Shown: positions 25,401 to 32,914, counted from the stretch's first letter. The stretch is 60,783 bases of DNA from Alphaproteobacteria bacterium (GCA_031291435.1 JARLJC010000338.1:1-60783), one strand, 5' to 3'. The notes: generated by a model from the sequence alone, not told the origin. Numbers and translations: made by a program.

Positions 25401-25833
25401 ACGCCCAGACCCCGTCCTGATAAATCACCGTACTGTCGGCCCAGATCGTATTGAGCCCGGCAATCGGCCCGGCGCAGATACCGACCGCGCAATGCACGCT
25501 GTAAGTATAAGTCGTCTGCGTGACGCCGCCGCCCCCGCCGCCTTTGCCGCCCACGGTCGTATCGTGCTGCGCCTGCATCAGATCGGTTGACCAGATGACA
25601 TTGCCCGCCACCCGCGCATTGCCGTAAATAAGGGGAATGCCTGCGCCATAGCGCGAATCCTGCACCGCGAGATTATCGAGGCGCGGCCCGGTGACATGTT
25701 TGGTCAGCCCCAGTTGCTGATCGACGATGCCGCCGAGGCCCGCGCCAATCGTGCCAAGCAAAGCACCACCGATGCCCGGCAGAATCGCATTGCCGACCGC
25801 GGCGCCGACGGCGCCCAACACAACCGATGCCAT
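22417..25833 (-). CDS. Tail-tip/host-specificity protein (GTA gp15-like) with a large insertion
   Basis: 1138 residues. The N-terminus is a glycine-rich hydrophobic stretch, then DSRYGAGIPLIYGNARVAGNVIW and NRLPNLTFEI (to about 205), both typical of gp15/gpJ-like tail tips. The family continues at about 596-840 with DILARAGYAPGDYDVSALDD, SARNAIEPLQ and a tail-tip domain, followed by fibronectin-like beta regions. Between about 235 and 590 sits a segment I do not expect in the family: repeated beta units such as CSWAWAPDGRFIAMY that look like a beta-propeller. This protein should close the tail end and contact the host surface. Confidence 0.87.
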   Translation of the reverse strand: MASVVLGAVGAAVGNAILPGIGGALLGTIGAGLGGIVDQQLGLTKHVTGPRLDNLAVQDSRYGAGIPLIYGNARVAGNVIWSTDLMQAQHDTTVGGKGGGGGGVTQTTYTYSVHCAVGICAGPIAGLNTIWADSTVIYQDGVWASGIADGVTIYTGSTGQTSDAFMQSILGTGNVPAYQGLAYIVFDNLQLSNFGNRLPNLTFEIANANVTANPEWLGGTDAAISQRASAVQSGTMLPLVLEGNGSDAQLVLVGGYTTSGSTLLFTVAEYDVTEDTPLSLLRVSSAAFTASSPVDCSWAWAPDGRFIAMYLQTSSSPNHHFVLYDTATQSFGAVYNVALAASSSIKQVAWVDAQHFVIDDSSGTVRGLHVFARSGTGIIDLGFTGLWGSGSTTSTALFYGAQFTPHADGLIAYSWITAIAHVLNLQARRVVWRNNALSLGPVYTVSSSLAIGTGSGPHARFIQSANGEWILFYGTVVDYRLMSFEPSASSATITRAWQTVTLDFGTGTTNFPVFYGNRLLIAQRAASESTYRLSEVAIGASSFSLTVDGAVVVNGGGLESDFGAMRIDESRILLMGMGGFSSDIGQLGIIERNVDGSVAAILADILARAGYAPGDYDVSALDDVLIQGYVLQEPMSARNAIEPLQIYTTFDLIESAGELKAVPRGGAPAATIGAAEWRAAADGKAPPPPLAITRAQEMDLPREVDVDAIDPARNFEVNSQRARRLASSARSVQKLTLPVVCDAATAKQIAETRLFTAWAERELVKLSVSRAWLAVDPADVIDLGNGNQLRVASVNQSGGLMQVEGFYSYAPGLTSAAAADGGQSTAANANAPVPSVLYLMDLPLLQSADDQPGVYAAVTGLPGWMGAVVMRSSDGVNYNAIGSAVIAAAAGIAATVLANGSALYMDNVGSVSVQLTQGSLASVSWIDLSNGANAAFLGGEIIQFQTATLTGPGQYLLSGLLRGRRGTESATGSHAVGEAFVLLQSGAVNFLPDILSDRNVPYDFRALTTGQSLGDAADYPFTYGMKTLCPFAPVNVAGVRASGTGSDLTVTWVRRARLNAEWANYIDVPLDEPQEIYELDVMNGSAVVRAFTGLTSPTVTYTAAQQTADWGTVPAHFTVNIYQVSSRYGNGNAATAVI

Positions 25834-26244
25834 TTAATTCCCCGCCAAACGGTAAATGCCGGCCAGCCGCCGCCGCCAGTAAGGGCCGATATCCGTTTCG
25901 ACCACTTTGCCCGCCGGGGCGAAACTGTGAATCATGCTGTCGGCGCCGGTGGCCAGCGCGACATGCTGCGGCTGACGGTCGTAACGAAACACCAGAATAT
26001 CTCCGGCCTGAATTTCATCCGCCGCCACGGCCCCATGTTCGGCCAGCGCGGCAATCAAACTGATGCCATCGGGGCGGCGGCTGTAATCGTTGCGATCCTG
26101 CACCTGCATCCCCGCCGCGCGGGCAGCTACGATCAGCAAGCCGATGCAATCGAGCCCATTTGCGGGATCGCGCCCCTGATGATGAAAAGGCGTGCCGATG
26201 CAGCCGCGCGAAGCGGCGATCATCTGCGCGATGCGGTCATTCAT
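25834..26244 (-). CDS. NlpC/P60 peptidase, GTA gp14-like tail protein
   Basis: 136-residue cell-wall hydrolase of the C40 family. The catalytic Cys is in GLDCIGLL (C33), with QHVALATG giving the His and a later polar residue completing the triad. Such enzymes sit in the tail tip and open a hole in peptidoglycan for DNA entry. Its start overlaps the DUF2163 stop (ATGA), and the tail-tip gene follows without a gap: the conserved gp13-gp14-gp15 order. Confidence 0.9.
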   Translation of the reverse strand: MNDRIAQMIAASRGCIGTPFHHQGRDPANGLDCIGLLIVAARAAGMQVQDRNDYSRRPDGISLIAALAEHGAVAADEIQAGDILVFRYDRQPQHVALATGADSMIHSFAPAGKVVETDIGPYWRRRLAGIYRLAGN

Positions 26245-27083
26245 GTCGGATATTTCAGGATGTTGCCGACGCCCGGTACATAGGGGAACCCGCCGAAATT
26301 GGCGCCGTTGGAAAAACTATTCTTGCAGGTGATGAAGCGCTTGTCGCAGCCGGGATAGACGCTGTAGGTATCGCCCGTCTCAATCGCATAAGGCATCGGC
26401 AGCCAGAGCGTGAATGTCTGTGAAGGATTATCCCAGTTTTTGACTTCCATGCTCTGCCCGGCATTAGCGCCCGTGGCCCATGTCAGTTTGCCGTAACTGT
26501 AAACGCCGGTCGCGGCGGTCTGCGACGTATCCATGAAATTGGCGTTGTCGGTCACGCTCGTCACGGTGCCCGTCACCGTCAGCGCCGCGATATTCACCGT
26601 GCAGCGCGCATCGCCGAGATCGAAGCGGCATTCGGGCGTGTAATAATCGCCGACCGGGCGTTGCAGCAGATCATGCAGCCCGCGCAGTTCCGCGACATAA
26701 TAAACATCGGCGCGCGTCACCTGCCCCAGCCAGCCGCGCCGCAGCTGCACCAGCCCTTGCGTCACATCGGCCCAGTTGCAGGCATAAACATCGACGCGCG
26801 CGTAATCGTACAAACCGGCCTCTAAATCGACATCGGCGATCTCTGCGCTTTCCAGCATGCCGGTGACTTCGAGATTATCGACCGCCAATCCGGCGCGGCT
26901 TTCGATCGCGCTGGGCGTCAAAGCGCCGTCGGCGACGTAAGTCACGCCGGCAATAGTCAAATTCTGGTCATGCGTGGTGAAGCCTTTAATCGCGCCGTCG
27001 GTGCGCGTGATTTTCACCAGATAGGCAAGATTGGTCAGCTCGCCCATTAGATGCGATTGCAGCGCGGAAGAGAGGGGTTTCAT
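26241..27083 (-). CDS. DUF2163 phage protein, GTA gp13-like tail component
   Basis: 280 residues. Clear DUF2163 features: LAYLVKITRTDG with FTTHDQNLTI at the N-terminus, GRLGQVT-like RGWLGQVTRADVYYVAELRG in the middle, and the cysteine-containing C-terminal GCDKRFITCKNSFSNGANFGGFPYVPG tail shared with BR0599-type phage proteins. In gene transfer agents this forms part of the tail hub. Coupled to both neighbours by ATGA overlaps. Confidence 0.92.
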   Translation of the reverse strand: MKPLSSALQSHLMGELTNLAYLVKITRTDGAIKGFTTHDQNLTIAGVTYVADGALTPSAIESRAGLAVDNLEVTGMLESAEIADVDLEAGLYDYARVDVYACNWADVTQGLVQLRRGWLGQVTRADVYYVAELRGLHDLLQRPVGDYYTPECRFDLGDARCTVNIAALTVTGTVTSVTDNANFMDTSQTAATGVYSYGKLTWATGANAGQSMEVKNWDNPSQTFTLWLPMPYAIETGDTYSVYPGCDKRFITCKNSFSNGANFGGFPYVPGVGNILKYPT

Positions 27084-27706
27084 ATTCTGATTTCGACAAT
27101 CGGCACATCGGCCTGATAGGCGGCGTAATTTTCGGCGGACAGAGACAGATAATCACTATCGAACCTCACCGGGACATCGAACAGGAAACCGGCGGTGATA
27201 TTTTGCCCGGATGCGGGTGCCACAGCAAAAGTCACGAGGCCGGTGGTAGTGTCGATGCTCCAGCCGCTGAGCAAAGCCGCGCCATTGACGCCGACAGTCA
27301 CGCTGCCCGCCACGGGTTTGGTGATCGTGCGGCTGTGCGTCACCGCGCCGCTGGCATAATTTTTGGCGAGCTGGAAAACGACCGTCGTACCGTCGCCCAC
27401 GCCGATGATCTGATCTCCGAACGCGGGTGATGAGAGATTATCAGCCGCGCTGGAATTATCGCTCCAGTCCTTCAAACGGAATCCGCGCGCGCGACCGGCA
27501 CGGGCATGAAAGAAATTCAGCAAAGTCGCCGCATCCGTCGCCGAGCGCACGCCCGTGCGCGCGTCATAAGTGCGGCGCGCCTGCGCCCAGTTCTGGTTGC
27601 GGCGCTCAAACCCGCTGTCGATCACGATCACTTCGGTCGAAAAATTCGGCCCGCCTTTCGAGCCGAACCCGACGCGCAGCGGCAATTCAATTTCATCGAA
27701 TGACAT
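27080..27706 (-). CDS. DUF2460 phage protein, GTA gp12-like distal tail protein
   Basis: 208 residues. Opens with MSFDEIELPLRVGFGSKGGPNFSTEV and carries the RRNQNWAQARRTYDARTG and HARAGRARGFRLKDW motifs that define DUF2460, the first hub protein after the tail tube. Its presence normally implies a tube and a tape measure gene just upstream; here only a 103-residue gene separates it from the DUF3168 connector gene. Confidence 0.92.
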   Translation of the reverse strand: MSFDEIELPLRVGFGSKGGPNFSTEVIVIDSGFERRNQNWAQARRTYDARTGVRSATDAATLLNFFHARAGRARGFRLKDWSDNSSAADNLSSPAFGDQIIGVGDGTTVVFQLAKNYASGAVTHSRTITKPVAGSVTVGVNGAALLSGWSIDTTTGLVTFAVAPASGQNITAGFLFDVPVRFDSDYLSLSAENYAAYQADVPIVEIRI

Positions 27707-27709
27707 AGA

Positions 27710-28021
27710 TTATCTGATCCTTTGTCCGAGAATAAGTTCGCCCAGCTGCGCGCCCGCGCGTTGCGACAGGCTGCTGTAGCCGGTGCCGGAAGCCAGCACC
27801 GAGAAAATATCCCCGGCAATGCCGACCCAGGCCGGAGCCGCCGATGTCGAACCTTTGATCGTATGGCGTTTGGTCGCAATCAACGGCGCTTTGGCCCCGC
27901 GATTGAGATTGCCAATGCTGTCGCGCAATTTCGATAGATCGTGCCGGAGGCCCGCCAGTTCGCTTTGCGCCAGACGCGCCGATTGCAAAGCCAGACTGTC
28001 GATGGAACCGCGTCGCGCCAT
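27710..28021 (-). CDS. 103-residue protein in the tape-measure position
   Basis: No family recognised. The first 45 residues form a likely heptad helix (ALQSARLAQSELAGLRHDLSKL), followed by a basic linker and a glycine-rich hydrophobic segment (PAWVGIAGDIFSVLASGTGY) that could be membrane-active, ending GELILGQRIR. A helix followed by a hydrophobic segment, placed just before DUF2460, is what a very short tape measure would look like. It lies without gaps between its neighbours. A remnant of a deleted longer gene is the other explanation. Confidence 0.55.
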   Translation of the reverse strand: MARRGSIDSLALQSARLAQSELAGLRHDLSKLRDSIGNLNRGAKAPLIATKRHTIKGSTSAAPAWVGIAGDIFSVLASGTGYSSLSQRAGAQLGELILGQRIR

Positions 28022-28432
28022 TTATGAACTCTGCGTCAGAACGAGGAACCGCACCGATGCGTGATAGGTAAGCCCGTCATTTTCCATCGCCAGATCGGCG
28101 CCGTGGAATTCGCAGGACAAATAAACCTGCCCCGCCACCGTCAAAACGGCGCGATGCAGCGTGTCATACAAAGCCTGAAAAATATCGCTTATTTCCTTGC
28201 CGCCGCGATAACGCGACCAAATATCGAGGGTGATGATCTGCTCGAACCCGGTTTCCGTTTTAGTGTCGAAGGGCGCGACATGCACCGGCCCGTAAACCAC
28301 ATAAGGAAACGCGGCCCCCGGCGGCACATGATCGTAGAGCCGCGCCGGATATCCTATGACGGATTGCACCTCCGTGCTGGCCGCCAGAATATCGACCACC
28401 GCCTGTTGCACTGCGAACAAAGCGTCGCTCAT
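28022..28432 (-). CDS. DUF3168 tail-completion/terminator protein
   Basis: 136 residues from ATG 28432, overlapping the previous stop (ATGA). DUF3168 pattern: FAVQQAVVDILAAS, YPARLYDHVPPGAAFPYVVYG, and the EQIITLDIWSRYRG segment. In siphovirus-like particles and gene transfer agents this protein caps the tail tube at the head side and is followed by the major tail gene; here the major tail gene is not found. Confidence 0.87.
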   Translation of the reverse strand: MSDALFAVQQAVVDILAASTEVQSVIGYPARLYDHVPPGAAFPYVVYGPVHVAPFDTKTETGFEQIITLDIWSRYRGGKEISDIFQALYDTLHRAVLTVAGQVYLSCEFHGADLAMENDGLTYHASVRFLVLTQSS

Positions 28433-28758
28433 AGAGCGCCCCCCTCTTCGACCAGAAGCACAGCCCATTGATTGGCTTCGCCCTGATTGATGACCGCGTG
28501 AATGTTGAAAGCGCGGTTGTCATACAGCAAACGCATATCGGTGGTGATCGCGAGATCGCCGCGCCAGCGCATTTTCACCTGATGCGTGACATGGCCTTCG
28601 AGATGACCGGCGGTAAAGGCTTCGTTGCCCGATGCCGGCGTCATATCCGCCCACACCACGGCCAATGTCGCCCAGCCCAGCGCATAACCGCCAGCACCGT
28701 CCGGCGTTTGCGTTTCCGCCTGCACCGCCACCTGTTTGCGCAATTGCCCGATGCTCAT
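28429..28758 (-). CDS. Head-closure (head-tail adaptor) protein
   Basis: 109 residues from ATG 28758 (TGATG overlap with the connector stop). The pattern IGQLRKQVAVQAETQTPDGAGGY with GWATLAVVWADM is the usual start of the SPP1 gp16/GTA gp7 family of head-closure rings. Ends in WAVLLVEEGGAL. It joins portal/connector to the tail terminator, and its gene position is the conserved one. Confidence 0.88.
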   Translation of the reverse strand: MSIGQLRKQVAVQAETQTPDGAGGYALGWATLAVVWADMTPASGNEAFTAGHLEGHVTHQVKMRWRGDLAITTDMRLLYDNRAFNIHAVINQGEANQWAVLLVEEGGAL

Positions 28759-29408
28759 CACACGCCCGAAAAACGGATGCGATAGGGGTCGAGCAAAGCC
28801 TGTATCACCATCGGCGCCATGGTGGCGTCCGTCGCGCGCGTCACCGCGGCCTCGCCGCGATATTCATACCAATGCGCGACCAGCTGGCGAATGGCGGTTT
28901 TGATCGGTTCCGGCACGCTCGTCCCGTCGTTGCCATAGCCCGCCACATAAGTGATGACGATGCCGTTGGAAAGCCGCGATGGCACCGGCCATACAGCGCC
29001 GAGACGCAGGGCCAGCCGCCCCGGTTCGCGCACGCTATCGACGAAATAATTACCCGCGTTCCATAAGGTCGCGTTATCGGCATTGTCGTAATAATTGACC
29101 GAAGTCACGCTTTGCAAAGGCGCTTTTGGCAGGCTGATGTAATTCACTTGGTCGAGCGCCGTCACCGGCCCCTGCCGCATGCCGTCCCAGTAATGTTCCG
29201 ATGCGCCCGGCCATAAATCCAGAGTCAGTTGCCAGGTCTGGGTGATGAAAGCGCGGCCGGTATATTTTTCGGCCCATTGCCGCGCCGCGGTAATCAACGC
29301 CGTAACCAGAGCATCGTCGGCGGATGTGTCGATGCGCGCCTGCTGCTTGGCATCGGCCAGCAGGACCGGCTCGACCGATGGCGGCATTACGAGGGAAAAA
29401 GATGTCAT
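28758..29408 (-). CDS. Head-tail connector protein (gp6-like)
   Basis: 216 residues from ATG 29408. The N-terminal half is the helical connector domain (LADAKQQARIDTSADDALVTALITAARQWAEKYTGR region), the form seen in HK97 gp6 and GTA gp6; the C-terminal half is a beta-rich extension ending in a helix (IKTAIRQLVAHWYEYR). It forms the ring below the portal. Conserved order with the head-closure gene that follows. Confidence 0.88.
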   Translation of the reverse strand: MTSFSLVMPPSVEPVLLADAKQQARIDTSADDALVTALITAARQWAEKYTGRAFITQTWQLTLDLWPGASEHYWDGMRQGPVTALDQVNYISLPKAPLQSVTSVNYYDNADNATLWNAGNYFVDSVREPGRLALRLGAVWPVPSRLSNGIVITYVAGYGNDGTSVPEPIKTAIRQLVAHWYEYRGEAAVTRATDATMAPMVIQALLDPYRIRFSGV

Positions 29409-29477
29409 AAAAACCCCAAACAAAAAGAGGATCGGCGGATTCCGCCACCGATCCTCTCAAGCCTTATTTTCTTGGCC

Positions 29478-29885
29478 TTACATCGTCGGCGCGCTGCGCG
29501 GATAACCGGCGATAACGCTGGCCGAACTCAACGCCCCCGTGGTGGCGCCGGTCGTCGTCATAATCACCTTGAGATAACGCTGGCTGCCGATATAGCCCAT
29601 CTGCTGCACGGTGTTGGCGCCGCCGCTGCCGCTGACCGCAACGAAATCCGCGGGCCCGTCGAGATCGGTGCCGAACACGCAGGTGGTGTAAGTCACGCCA
29701 TCGACCGACTGCTGAACCGACGGCGTATGGGTGCCGTCGGTATAGGCGCCGAACGCAACGACGATAACCGCGCCGTCATAACCGCGCAGATCGACGGCGG
29801 TGCCGGTCGCGGTGCCGGTGACGCGCGCGGCGGGAGCAAGAGAGGTGGAAGCGAACTGATTACGCAAAAGATCGCGAATAGCCAT
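29478..29885 (-). CDS. Small beta-rich protein after the capsid gene, decoration-like
   Basis: 135 residues, ATG 29885. Entirely beta-rich with low charge: VDLRGYDGAVIVVAFGAYTDG, QQSVDGVTYTTCVFG, and YIGSQRYLKVIMTTTGATT. Proteins with such a pattern sit just after capsid genes and may decorate the head or form spikes. It is not a recognisable major tail protein, though a divergent tube subunit is the main alternative because none is found elsewhere in the cluster. Confidence 0.65.
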   Translation of the reverse strand: MAIRDLLRNQFASTSLAPAARVTGTATGTAVDLRGYDGAVIVVAFGAYTDGTHTPSVQQSVDGVTYTTCVFGTDLDGPADFVAVSGSGGANTVQQMGYIGSQRYLKVIMTTTGATTGALSSASVIAGYPRSAPTM

Positions 29886-29929
29886 GAGGATGACTCCTGT
29901 TGAAAAATTGGAAATGGAATGGGGATTAG

Positions 29930-29994
29930 AAGTTAGGGGCTAGAGACTGAACCAAACGGTTTTTCCTCTAGTCCCCAGCCCCTTCTTTTCTCTC
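29930..29994. repeat. Purine/pyrimidine palindrome, family D, after the capsid gene
   Basis: GAAGTTAGGGGCTAGAGACTG and the partly complementary CTCTAGTCCCCAGCCCCTTC flank a short AT-rich loop. It lies between the capsid stop and the next gene on the same strand. Related to the repeats at 49584 and 49969. Confidence 0.65.
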
Positions 29995-29996
29995 GC

Positions 29997-31226
29997 TTAG
30001 CTCGCCGAGAAGCTGAGCAGCTTGATCGCTTCGAAATTGACGACGTCGCCGCCGGTGCGCTTGGTGCAGCGGAACTTGACGAAGGGCGCGCCGGTATAAG
30101 GGTCACGCAAAATCTGCATGCCGATGCGATCGACGATGGTGTAGCCTTCCTTGAAGCTGCCGAACGCCACCGAGAAGCTGCCGGTCGCGACGCTTGGCAT
30201 ATCTTCGCCCAGCACGACCGGGAAGCCGAGCAACGTCGCGGGCTGGCCCGCCTGCAAACCGGGCTGCCAGATATAAGCCTGCGTGGTGTTTTCCTTGAAT
30301 TTGCGGATCATGTCGGAAACCGCGCGCGGCATAATCCAGGTCGCGTCGGGATGATAGCCGACGCGCAGTTTATGCATCAGGTCGAACAGCACATCAGCCG
30401 GGTTGGTGGTGGCGAAAGCGCCATTCACGCCGGTGGGCACATATTGCAGCACGCCCCAGGCGCGGGTGGCGTCGTCAGTCGTGACCGCGCTGTAGCTGGT
30501 GAAGCCGCGCGGCTGGCCGATGCCGTCGCCGACCACAACGGCGTTGTTTTCGGCGCGCGAGAATTTGGCCGAGATTTTATTGATCAGCCATTCCTCGACA
30601 TTGATGAAGGCGTCGTCGAGCAGTTTCTGCGTCGCTTTCGGCTGCGCATAAAGTTCATGTACAGGAATGCGGATGCGGCCGATGCCGTTATCGGCGGTAT
30701 CCGCGGGAACGCCGAGTTCCGAAATCCAGGTCGCGACGGGGTCAGCGGTGTCGCGCAGCATTTCCACCGCTTCGGTCGAAATGGTCATCACCGAGGCGAT
30801 CTGGCGCATCGGCGTGGTGTCGAACTGGCGCGTCACGATGCGGTCGGACAGCTCCGGCGGCACCATATAGCCGCCTTCCGAGTTGCTGATGACTTCGAGC
30901 GCCTTGGACTGGAAGCTTGCCAGATCGGCGTCGTAACCTTTGGCGATATATTTCAGGAACGCTTTCTTGTGCGCGCTGTCGCCTTCGCCCGCCGCGACGG
31001 CATAGGCCGATTTGCCGGGACGGCGCATCGAGGTCTTGATGCTGGAAATCGCGTCCTGCAGATCGTTGATGCTTTTATCCATGCGGCCGAGTTTGTCGTC
31101 ATGCAGCATATCGGCGCTGCCCTTGCGTTCGATTTCGCCGAGGCGCTGGTCGTTGACGCTTTTATATTCTTCGAAAGCCCGCGCCAGCGTTTCCGTGGCC
31201 GAGCGTACTTCGTTCATTTCGATCAT
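29997..31226 (-). CDS. HK97-fold major capsid protein
   Basis: 409 residues with a GGAGAA Shine-Dalgarno. The first 110 residues are charged coiled coil (the scaffold-like delta domain) that the protease removes. The body has NSEGGYMVPPELSDRIV, TPMRQIASVM, and VPADTADNGIGRIRIPVHELYAQPKATQKLLDD, all standard for alphaproteobacterial and GTA capsids, and ends with a FVKFRCTKRTGGDVVNFEA-type tail. It builds the icosahedral head. Confidence 0.95.
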   Translation of the reverse strand: MIEMNEVRSATETLARAFEEYKSVNDQRLGEIERKGSADMLHDDKLGRMDKSINDLQDAISSIKTSMRRPGKSAYAVAAGEGDSAHKKAFLKYIAKGYDADLASFQSKALEVISNSEGGYMVPPELSDRIVTRQFDTTPMRQIASVMTISTEAVEMLRDTADPVATWISELGVPADTADNGIGRIRIPVHELYAQPKATQKLLDDAFINVEEWLINKISAKFSRAENNAVVVGDGIGQPRGFTSYSAVTTDDATRAWGVLQYVPTGVNGAFATTNPADVLFDLMHKLRVGYHPDATWIMPRAVSDMIRKFKENTTQAYIWQPGLQAGQPATLLGFPVVLGEDMPSVATGSFSVAFGSFKEGYTIVDRIGMQILRDPYTGAPFVKFRCTKRTGGDVVNFEAIKLLSFSAS

Positions 31227-31250
31227 TCAGTTCTCCGTTGTTGAAAGGTA

Positions 31251-31402
31251 GGGATAGACAAGGGGTTAGGGGCTGGAGGGATCAATTCGAGGTGAGGGCG
31301 CGCGCCGCCTGCCGTAATCTTTCGGCCGCCTGATGAAGAGTCGAAGAGTCGGAGTTTCCCTCTGCTTCCCTCTTCTTTCCCTCACCTCCCCTCTTCTTCA
31401 CT
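31251..31402. repeat. Split family D repeat around the protease 3' end
   Basis: A purine arm (GGGGTTAGGGGCTGGAGGG, 31262-31280) and a pyrimidine arm (CTTCCCTCTTCTTTCCCTC, from about 31363) bracket the last codons of the protease gene. The pyrimidine arm is translated as a lysine/glutamate/glycine-rich stretch. Resembles an inserted palindrome whose loop has been kept as coding sequence. Confidence 0.45.
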
Positions 31403-31860
31403 TCGCTGACCCGCGCCGCCTCATTCGCCGGAAAAGTCACCAGCGAAATTTCGAACAGATCGACATCGGTCAGGATGCGCGCCTTGCGCTTGGCGTCGAT
31501 CTGGCTGGCCACCACGCGGTAACCGATGGAAAGCCCGGTCAGCGCGCCGAGTTTCAAAAGCTCGTAAGCCTCGCCGCCTTTTTGCGTGCGCAGCGCGAGG
31601 CGCCCTTCGACCAGCAACCCGCTGGCATCCTCGCGCACGGTTTGCCAGATGCCGATCGGCTGGGTCGGATCGTGCATCCACAGAAGCGCAGGAGTTCTGT
31701 TCTGCCGCCGCCATTTCGACAGCGAGCGGGCGAAGGCGCCCGCTTGGACTATCTCATTTTGCTGGTCGAGCTCGCCAAAGACGCTGGCGTAGCCCATGAA
31801 AATCCCGTCGCCGCCGAGGGTTTTGACCCTCAGCGCGCAGGACATATGCTTGATGTCCAT
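31282..31860 (-). CDS. HK97-family prohead protease
   Basis: 192 residues from ATG 31860; the longer upstream frame has no family match. The catalytic His is in LLWMHDPTQPIG and the Ser in TGLSIGYRV, the expected order for the herpesvirus-like assemblin fold. It removes the capsid delta domain during head maturation. After the core at about residue 150, the C-terminus has a charged KKRGGEGKKREAEG stretch that is encoded by a family D repeat and is probably not conserved. Confidence 0.92.
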   Translation of the reverse strand: MDIKHMSCALRVKTLGGDGIFMGYASVFGELDQQNEIVQAGAFARSLSKWRRQNRTPALLWMHDPTQPIGIWQTVREDASGLLVEGRLALRTQKGGEAYELLKLGALTGLSIGYRVVASQIDAKRKARILTDVDLFEISLVTFPANEAARVSEVKKRGGEGKKREAEGNSDSSTLHQAAERLRQAARALTSN

Positions 31861-31934
31861 GGTGGCCTTTTCTGTTTCAGGTAAAGAAAAACCCGCCGGA
31901 AGGCGGGTTGGTAGCAATCGCGATTTTAGGCGCG

Positions 31935-32207
31935 CTAGTGCGGCCTTACGCCGATATTACGCAGCTGTTCCATCGGGTTCCAGTCGGAAGGCGCTTTCTT
32001 GCTCTTGCCGCGCCACGGCGCGCCTTCGGCGATCCATTTCTGCCGCCATTGTTCATGCGTGAAATGTTCATCGTCGTCCGTCTTGCCGAATTGATACCAG
32101 AACGAAACGCATATATCGAAAGATGGATTTCCGTAATCGTTATATGCCGGCTCCGAAAGTCCGGGGTAACCGCAAACAGGGCAGATATATTTTTCTCTTT
32201 CTCGCAT
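31935..32207 (-). CDS. CPCC-type cysteine-rich protein, degenerate copy
   Basis: 90 residues. The first zinc knuckle is intact (ICPVCGYPGLSEPAY), but the second, CSSCGYQF in its neighbour, has become CVSFWYQF, losing one ligand. The rest (FGKTDDDEHFTHEQW, KWIAEG, DWNPMEQLRNIG) matches the CPCC family, whose members are frequent next to polymorphic toxins as putative immunity proteins. It is a clear paralogue of the adjacent gene at 32261. The Shine-Dalgarno is poor. A cytoplasmic antidote is inferred; the lost ligand suggests decay or a changed target. Confidence 0.72.
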   Translation of the reverse strand: MREREKYICPVCGYPGLSEPAYNDYGNPSFDICVSFWYQFGKTDDDEHFTHEQWRQKWIAEGAPWRGKSKKAPSDWNPMEQLRNIGVRPH

Positions 32208-32260
32208 AAGGCAGAAAGATACCGGACATAGGCTGCTTCCTCAAGCCCGCCCCTATATTC

Positions 32261-32560
32261 TTATTTTCCTCCAACAGCCTTTACGCCGATATTCTGTAAC
32301 TGCTGTTCAGGATTCCATCCTTTCGGCGGCTTGCTATAGCCTTTATCCCAGATCATGCCATTGGCAATCCATTGCGATCGCCATTGTTCATGCGTGATAT
32401 GATTGTCGTCATCCGTCTTGCCGAATTGATAGCCACATGAGGAACAAATATCGAAAGATGGATTTTTATATTCGTTATACGCGGGTTCCGAAAGTTCGGG
32501 ATAACCACACACAGGGCAGATATTCTCAAGCCCGATTTGGTTTTTCCTATTGGCAACCAT
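32261..32560 (-). CDS. CPCC-type cysteine-rich protein, candidate immunity protein
   Basis: 99 residues from ATG 32560 with a GGAGGCGG Shine-Dalgarno. Two CxxC knuckles, ICPVCGYPELSEPAY and ICSSCGYQFG, should bind one zinc. Then TDDDNHITHEQWRSQWIANGM and GWNPEQQLQNIG, the family's C-terminal half. No signal or membrane segment. It lies in an AT-richer patch between the toxin-like portal extension and the protease gene, where head genes normally abut, so it is a cargo gene. An immunity function is inferred from family context. Confidence 0.75.
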   Translation of the reverse strand: MVANRKNQIGLENICPVCGYPELSEPAYNEYKNPSFDICSSCGYQFGKTDDDNHITHEQWRSQWIANGMIWDKGYSKPPKGWNPEQQLQNIGVKAVGGK

Positions 32561-32584
32561 CAACCGCCTCCCAAGCCCGAAGAC

Positions 32585-32914
32585 CTACGACTTCACCACC
32601 ATATCGTCAAAATCGAAATTATAAACCTCAGTTTGAGGCTTCAACCCCGCGCTGCTCCACACAACGATCAAAAGCATATGATGATCATTGGCCTCAAAGT
32701 GAATAATTTCTCCGATATCCCGGACCATCTTGATTTCAAGATCGGAAGCCACGCTATTTTTTATATCGTGAACATTCGTGAAAACGACCGATACTGGTGT
32801 CGTCTTTTCCGTCTCATGATCATAACAGGAAATATCGAGATTTATATCCCCACCGACCAGAGAGAAAGCAGCAACGCGTTGATCTTCGAACTCACCTCGG
32901 CGCGATCTGACCAT
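32585..32914 (-). CDS. Candidate cognate immunity protein for the portal-borne toxin domain
   Basis: 109 residues; its ATG shares a base with the portal stop (TGATG), so it is made together with the portal. No family recognised with certainty. It is a small acidic alpha/beta protein (FSLVGGDINLDISCYDHETE, VSVVFTNVHDIKNS, VYNFDFDDMVVKS) with no signal peptide, the usual look of a toxin antidote. Base composition is AT-richer than the flanking head genes. Immediate coupling behind a toxin-like tip is the main evidence. Confidence 0.7.
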   Translation of the reverse strand: MVRSRRGEFEDQRVAAFSLVGGDINLDISCYDHETEKTTPVSVVFTNVHDIKNSVASDLEIKMVRDIGEIIHFEANDHHMLLIVVWSSAGLKPQTEVYNFDFDDMVVKS

